A stretch of DNA of 64,000 bases from Hormiphora californensis (lineage: Eukaryota; Ctenophora; Tentaculata; Cydippida; Pleurobrachiidae): the NCBI GenBank assembly GCA_020137815.1, contig CM035361.1, positions 859,524 to 923,523 of the forward strand, read 5' to 3'. The notes beneath the pieces are model-generated. The model had not been told where the DNA came from and ran no database searches. It saw only the letters and a program-made list of their open reading frames with translations. Below are positions 9,963-64,000 of the stretch, in pieces. Made by a program: the position numbers and the translations under genes. Each line of letters starts with the position of its first letter. Position 1 is the first letter of the stretch.

Positions 9963-10125
9963 AATCCGCAGCTCTATAAGTTCTGTTCTTATCTTAGAAT
10001 ATCATCTTAGCTATGTTATCAGGAAGAATTTCAATTAGAAAATCACTAGATAGCAAATTAATCCAATATAGTGCTGCAAATCAATGAAATATAGTGCTGC
10101 AAAAAGTCAAAATTACAACTTTCGG

Positions 10126-10448
10126 ACAACTATTTGAAAGTGTGGTAAGTATAATAGAATACTTTATTGGACCCCGATATAACGGCTCCCGATTTACCGG
10201 AACCCCGATTTACCCCGATCATCCCGGTAAATCGGGTTTTGTACTTTAATGGACATCACCACTCACAACATATTCGCAAAAGGACAGCTATTTGAAAGTG
10301 TGGTAAGTATAATAGAATACTTTATTGGACCCCGATATAACGGCTCCCGATTTACCGGAACCCCGATTTACCCCGATCATCCCGGTAAATCGGGTTTTGT
10401 ACTTTATTGGACATCACCACTCACAACATATTCGCAAAAGGACAGCTG
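10126..10448 (+). repeat. Two tandem copies of a ~158-bp Tigger-like MITE fragment
   Basis: Both copies contain TTATTGGACCCCGATATAAC, CCGATTTACCGGAACCCC and GACATCACCACTCACAACAT and are almost identical, so the duplication is recent. Confidence 0.8.
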
Positions 10449-10526
10449 ACAATGTGTAAATGCTATAGGAAGGAACAACGCGATGCCGCGTTACATATGC
10501 AGAGGGATGTTATTAGGTCTTTTTTC

Positions 10527-10700
<174 letters not shown>

Positions 10701-11214
10701 CTTCTCTAACGCTATTCCCAATAGGTTTTCGGCCAATGGCCATTATCATAACGTTACATATGATTGACAACTTTAGTCACGTGTCACACACCCACCCCCC
10801 CCCCCCCCCCCCCCAAGAGACATCTTCCACTCAATTACCCAAGACACACTACCACTTCATTTCCTACCCAAGTCTTGACCGAGGCCCAATCACGCACTAC
10901 TTGGATTAGGGTCTGACTTCAATATTAAGGGTCTTATCAAATCAAATCAAATCAGATGTTGAGTTGAGTCAAATTATGTAATGTGTTAAGCACGAACAAA
11001 AGGGAACAATTCGAACTGCAGCTTAGTCATGTCTTTGAAGTGCAATTTAAATTTAATTGCTCTCATTGGTTTGGGTTCGGATATAAAGCAACTTAACTCA
11101 TAAACTCATAAAACTCATTCAACTATCATATGGACACGCCGATTGGGCATTTGGGCAGCCCCGACATGTTACTGTTCACACGAGATGGTATCTAACACCT
11201 CCTTCCGGGAAGGG

Positions 11215-11470
11215 CCTTCCCTTTCCCTCTCAGGACCGTGCGAGTATCTAAAAACCCCTAACCCCTTCCCTTTCCCTCACAGTGCCGTGCGAGTATCTTA
11301 AACCCCCTAACCCCTTCCCTTTTTCTCACAGGACCGTGCTCGAGTATCTAAAACCCCCTAACCCCTCCCCTTTCTCTCACAGTACCGTGCAGGAATCTAA
11401 AACTCTCTTTCCTTTCAGGATCAGTACTTATCTAAAACTTCCCTTGCCTTTCAGGATCGGATACTAGCGG
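11215..11470 (+). repeat. ~55-bp minisatellite of decoy 3' splice sites upstream of WDFY exon 1
   Basis: Four to five units of CCGTGCGAGTATCTAAAA, CCCCTAACCCCTTCCCTTTC, CCTCACAG. Each carries a branch-point-like CTAAC, a pyrimidine tract and CAG. The real acceptor is at 11502. Confidence 0.75.
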
Positions 11471-11502
11471 GGGTTTGTGAGTGGTTGCTTCTCTTATCAC
11501 AG

Positions 11503-60379
<48,877 letters not shown>

Positions 60380-60482
60380 GTAAATACCCCTCCCCCATGC
60401 CCCTTCATATATATATATAAATAAATATAGCCCCGCGTGTTACCCATCATGACCATCAAGCGACCCTCCCCCCTCGTGATGC

Positions 60483-60516
60483 CTGAGCTCTTTTACCTTC
60501 CAGAACTTCAAACTAA
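60483..60516 (+). repeat. Second, diverged copy of the end of BEACH exon 46
   Basis: GAGCTCTTTTACCTTCCAGA then ACTTCAAACTAACAAG would read ELFYLPELQTNK, against [11 protein letters not shown] in exon 46, 110 bp upstream. No acceptor or donor fits it. It ends where the LINE leader begins. Confidence 0.7.
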
Positions 60517-61129
60517 CAAGAATATTTGCACTATGTATCCATAGTGCTGTATTTCCCCGCCATTGGCATGTGACACTCCTAATTACATCCCATCACCCAT
60601 GACCTAATGAGATTCTGAAAGGTGAGACAGAACAGTGCAGGTGATATGAGCTGCCTAATTAGGCTCCTTTTAATTCTAGTCTATGTGATCTCCACTCAAC
60701 TAACCTCATGTAATCAATGGCAATACCAGAGCGCAATTGTAATGACGAACACATGACGAACGATGAACGTTATGAATTGCAAACAGGAAGGGGCGCGCGG
60801 CGCCGGGCTGCGCGTTCTAATGAAAGTGCGTCATTTCAGCACTGTAATAACTTTGCAGGCGTCGCCTTCGTGGACAATTTGGATTAGAGCGCATGTGAAG
60901 TATTTCAAACTTTTCAACACTACTTTAAACAAATTAATTTGAGGTTCCGTTCAACTGCTCCTCGTTACTCTTCTAAGACTTCTGCTCAATCCCCCTCTTT
61001 TCAAGACAAGACAAGCCTGGTGTTCCTGTCTCTTTCTAAGTTGGGCAGATCTTGGGAGACCTCGTTGAGCCAAATCCAGGAAGCCAAATCTTGGTGGATC
61101 GGATCCTCGCGCCACTGTTACAGGATAGA

Positions 61130-62437
61130 ATGTCGGGATTGGCACCCCAGTATGAAAGTGGAACGAAGAAGGACTTCGAAGGTAAGCTCCTTGTCACGAG
61201 CTTCTCTGACAAATGTAAAGGCAGTACAGTGTGGAAGAAATTGGAGGAGGATGCTGGTACCCCGGGTGAGCCTATGGATGCTCCAGGTGGACCTACGAAG
61301 AAGGATCTTTGGCAGATGTTGATTATGTGTTACCGGATGCTTCCGGACAGTTCCCGGTGTCCTACACCATCGTCAGATTCTGGAGTCTCGATTTCAAGTG
61401 ATGATCTGAAGGATGGTTTCTCAAAACTGAAGCAAGAGTTGATGGATAGCCTACCTGGACTCATGGCCCCAGTAGTCAATGAGATATTGAAGAAGAACCG
61501 AGAGGAGAGTGAAGTAACGTGTAGTTCTGGTCAGCAGGAGAAGAAAGCTGCACCAGCTACCCCTGTGAAACGGTATATGAGCATCAAAGACAGCAATGAG
61601 GAAGGAGTGACACCAATCTGCGAGGAGAAGTGGAAAATGGTAGTGAAACCGAAGGTCGTGAAAGCTCTGAAGAACATCCCCGTCTTGGACACTTCGGTGA
61701 ACAGGAAGGGCACTCAGTTGTTTTTTGCAACTGATGACGACCTCAAAGAAGCAGAGAAAGTGCTGTCCCCGTTTCTGAATGTTACTCCGTTTGTTGAGAA
61801 GCAGAAGAAGATGGATCCTCGGGTATTGATTTCTGATCTGGACCATGACCTGTTGAACAAAGAGGTGCTATTGGACGCCATCTTGAGTGATAAGAATGAA
61901 GTGGTGAAGAGGCTATATGAGTCTGGGCAGGCTGTCAGTGTCATTCATGTTAACACTGCTGGGAGGTATGCGGTGCTCAAGGTTACACCTGATATACGAG
62001 AAGCCATTGCTAATAATCGAGATAGGATTTTCCTGAAGTTAAGACAGCACATTGTGAAGGACAGATTCTACGTTACTCAGTGTTTCCACTGCCAGCGTTA
62101 TGGACACGTAGCTGGATCTGTCTTTTGTCCGAGTAAAGATAAAAGCGCCACCTGTGCCTTCTGTGCAGGAGATCATGACACCAGACAATGTAGGGCGAAG
62201 AGTGGGAATGAACTCAATCGGATGAAGTGTGTAAACTGTGATGTTGGAGGTAGTAAGGATGACAAGAAGTATGCGAAATCCCATCCAGCATCAAGTAACT
62301 TGTGTCCGCATTATGTTAATGCTCGAGGAAGACTGATGGAAAACACAAGTGGTGTCAGTAAGGAGAGAAAAAACGCTTATCTGACGAGGGCGTGGGAGGA
62401 ACTGAAGGTAAAGAGACGTGGCGTGTTGGCACACTAA
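61130..62437 (+). CDS. LINE ORF1: gag-like nucleic-acid-binding protein, three zinc knuckles
   Basis: 435 codons from ATG 61130 (MSGLAPQYES); the frame is open from 61040, so a non-AUG or longer start cannot be excluded. The N-terminal half is hydrophilic with an amphipathic segment (DGFSKLKQELMDSL). An RRM-like middle (~150-290) includes VDTS-type strands (TQLFFATDDDLKEAEKVL). Then come three zinc motifs: CFHCQRYGHVAGSVFC, CAFCAGDHDTRQC and CVNCDVG...H...C. Such proteins coat LINE RNA and chaperone target-primed reverse transcription (established for LINE ORF1/gag). The stop TAA lies 64 nt past a slippery heptamer shared with ORF2. Confidence 0.88.
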   Translation: MSGLAPQYESGTKKDFEGKLLVTSFSDKCKGSTVWKKLEEDAGTPGEPMDAPGGPTKKDLWQMLIMCYRMLPDSSRCPTPSSDSGVSISSDDLKDGFSKLKQELMDSLPGLMAPVVNEILKKNREESEVTCSSGQQEKKAAPATPVKRYMSIKDSNEEGVTPICEEKWKMVVKPKVVKALKNIPVLDTSVNRKGTQLFFATDDDLKEAEKVLSPFLNVTPFVEKQKKMDPRVLISDLDHDLLNKEVLLDAILSDKNEVVKRLYESGQAVSVIHVNTAGRYAVLKVTPDIREAIANNRDRIFLKLRQHIVKDRFYVTQCFHCQRYGHVAGSVFCPSKDKSATCAFCAGDHDTRQCRAKSGNELNRMKCVNCDVGGSKDDKKYAKSHPASSNLCPHYVNARGRLMENTSGVSKERKNAYLTRAWEELKVKRRGVLAH

Positions 62438-64000
62438 ATGTGCACTCGATAATGAATAAAACTTCTGGGGTTATAGCGCATCTTGAAGACATGGAATGTG
62501 ATATCTGTCTGATTCAGGAAACCTACTTGAAGACTAGTGATACCGCGAAACTTCAGGAGATACGAGACTATGGCTGGAATATTTTCTCATCCCCTAGGGC
62601 GGAGAGGGCAGGAGGCGGTATTGGGATACTTTACAGGGATGGAGTTAAGATGAAACTACCACCAGTGAGGAAATTTAAATCGTTCCAGATTCAGGAGATT
62701 TTAATTGGTAATGGAATGGACCTTACTCGGATATGTAATGTTTACAGACCGCCCTATACTGGTAAAGCTAGGTTCACTGAAGCGAAGTTCCTAGAGGAAT
62801 TCACAGACTATCTCTCAGAGCTAGTATTGAAGACTGGTCTTCCCCTTATTATGGGAGACTTTAACTTTCAATGGCAGGATAGGGACAACTTCTACACTAA
62901 GAAGCTTGCTGAACTCCTGGACTCACATGAGTTTTCTCAGCTTGTCCCCAGGCAACCAACCCACAACCGTGGAGGTACTCTTGACCTGGTTATATGTCCA
63001 AAGGAGGTAGAGGAGAAAGTTAAATCTGTGGAAATACATCCTGAGGGAACAGAGTCTGACCATTTTCTTGTTCTGAGTGAAGTCGTACTGGAGACTAAGG
63101 TTGGAAACCTACAGCAACGGGATCGAGTTAACACCTACAGAGACTGGAAATCAGTGGACCCGGTATTGTTCATGAAGGCACTCAGAGGAAGTGGCCTTGA
63201 AGGACGGTTTGATTTGGATTCCCCAGATGATTTGTTTGAGATCTATGAAAGAGAAATGAAGGAGTTAGTAGATAGTTTTGTCCCGTTGAAGAGAAGAAAG
63301 AAAGTGAAAAAGGTTCGCCCGTGGAGAGACAATGATGATGTCAGGGATGCGCTAAGAAGACGTCGGACTGCGGAGAGAACTTGGAGAAGCAAGAAGACGC
63401 CTGTTACGAAGATGCAGTATAACGTGATGAAGAAGATGTTTAGTAGAGTTGATAAGGAAGCGAGGACTAACTATCTGAAAGAAGATCTTGAAGAATCAAA
63501 AGGGGATTCCAAAGTGTTACAGAGGAAACTAAATCGATTACTTGGAAACAGTGAGGTGTTGTTGCCGGATGTGGATTATGATCGTAAACTGGCCGAGGAT
63601 TTTGCGGACTTCTTTACTGGAAAAGTGGAAAAAATCAGGAACTCAGTGAAGGCAGATGTGGACTTTCCTGCGGAGGATGTGGACTCTCTTGTGGACCTGG
63701 ATAAGGATTGTATTCTTGAGGAATTCAGGGAAGTCTCTGAGGATGAGATGAAGAGGATCATTAAGAATATGTCGGATAAAACGTGTGATCTTGATCTTAT
63801 ACCGACATGGTTGATCAAAGAGTGCGTGGAAGTTTTTGCTCCACTCTTTACTAAGATTATCAATTCGTCTATCCGTCAAGGTATTGTTCCAGAATTGTTC
63901 CAGCAAGCACTGGTTTTTCCAACCATCAAGAACCCCTATGGTGATCGTGATAGCCTTTCCAACTACCGTCCTGTGTCTAACCTTCCCTTTGTCTCTAAGG
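62362..64000 (+). CDS. LINE ORF2: AP endonuclease and start of reverse transcriptase, partial
   Basis: Open without a stop from 62362 (after TAA 62359-62361) to the window end, 546 codons; first ATG 62452. EN begins WRVGTLNVHSIMNKTSG, upstream of that ATG, which argues for frameshift entry. Catalytic motifs: LNVHS, CLIQETYLK, NVYRPPYTG, LIMGDFNFQW, TLDLVICP, ESDHFLVL. The linker to RT is basic (LKRRKKVKKVRPWRD). RT starts at ~63740: SDKTCDLDLIPTWLIKE, GIVPELFQQALV, LSNYRPVSNLPFVSK, the pattern of CR1/L2-group LINEs. RT palm and C-terminus are outside the window. Confidence 0.92.
62368..62374 (+). promoter_or_regulatory. Candidate -1 ribosomal frameshift site A AAA AAC
   Basis: ORF1 codons AGA AAA AAC present the canonical X XXY YYZ heptamer in the correct phase, seven bases after the last upstream stop of the ORF2 frame and inside the 76-nt ORF overlap. 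No strong downstream pseudoknot is obvious by eye. A small stem GCACA-CTAAA-TGTGC surrounds the ORF1 stop at 62429-62443. Confidence 0.55.

Larger units (their letters stand above)
60517..64000 (+). mobile_element. 5' half of a two-ORF LINE, runs out of the window
   Basis: The leader 60517-61050 matches the non-autonomous element at 1800-2347 (inverse), which fixes the 5' end. ORF1 and ORF2 overlap in the -1 frame. Both are uninterrupted as far as seen, so this copy may be complete and functional. Inserted in the sense orientation in a WDFY intron within BEACH. Confidence 0.88.

Overview
This is a eukaryotic, almost certainly metazoan, nuclear window. The genes are broken into short exons with GT-AG introns and the spaces between are packed with retrotransposons, MITEs and satellites. 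I infer a non-vertebrate animal; a sponge or another early-branching or marine invertebrate would fit the dense short tandem repeats and tiny introns, but nothing in the sequence settles this.

The main gene lies on the + strand from about 11.5 to 60.4 kb. I rebuilt 46 exons with compatible phases (one junction between 15.5 and 16.7 kb is unresolved, and one exon carries a 1-nt frameshift). They encode the middle of a WDFY3/WDFY4 (Alfy)-type BEACH protein: a stretch matching about residue 1,000 of the human protein, a lectin-like (ConA/LamG) domain, a long helical region, the PH-BEACH domain and the first two thirds of BEACH. The N-terminus, the rest of BEACH, the WD40 repeats and the FYVE finger are not seen. 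Two other genes lie antisense to it: a complete five-exon gene for a 169-aa secreted six-cysteine protein (46.1-44.1 kb, - strand), and part of a multi-membrane-span protein gene (10.0-8.2 kb, - strand).

Left flank, 1-7.8 kb: a foldback, a degenerate duplication, then a nested composite. Two 5'-truncated Penelope-like fragments face each other in inverted orientation with a 14-bp target duplication. One arm was later split by an intact RNase H-bearing LINE (1,536-aa ORF, 12-bp target duplication). The same arm also holds a 0.55-kb non-autonomous element that shares its first ~400 bp with the 5' UTR of the LINE at the right edge of the window.

Introns, 11-60 kb: they hold Tigger/pogo-like MITEs, five copies of a 109-bp hAT-like palindromic MITE, two ~830-bp elements with G-run termini and 8-bp duplications, several foldbacks, a frameshifted CR1/jockey-group LINE (52.6-55.6 kb), and many micro- and minisatellites. 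Right edge, 60.5-64 kb: the 5' half of a two-ORF LINE whose ORF1 (three zinc knuckles) overlaps ORF2 (endonuclease plus start of RT) in the -1 frame, with a canonical A AAA AAC slippery heptamer inside the short overlap.

The most unusual property of the locus is that about a dozen exon borders of the WDFY gene have been captured by tandem repeats, so functional splice acceptors or donors sit at the end of arrays of 2 to about 30 copies of themselves.
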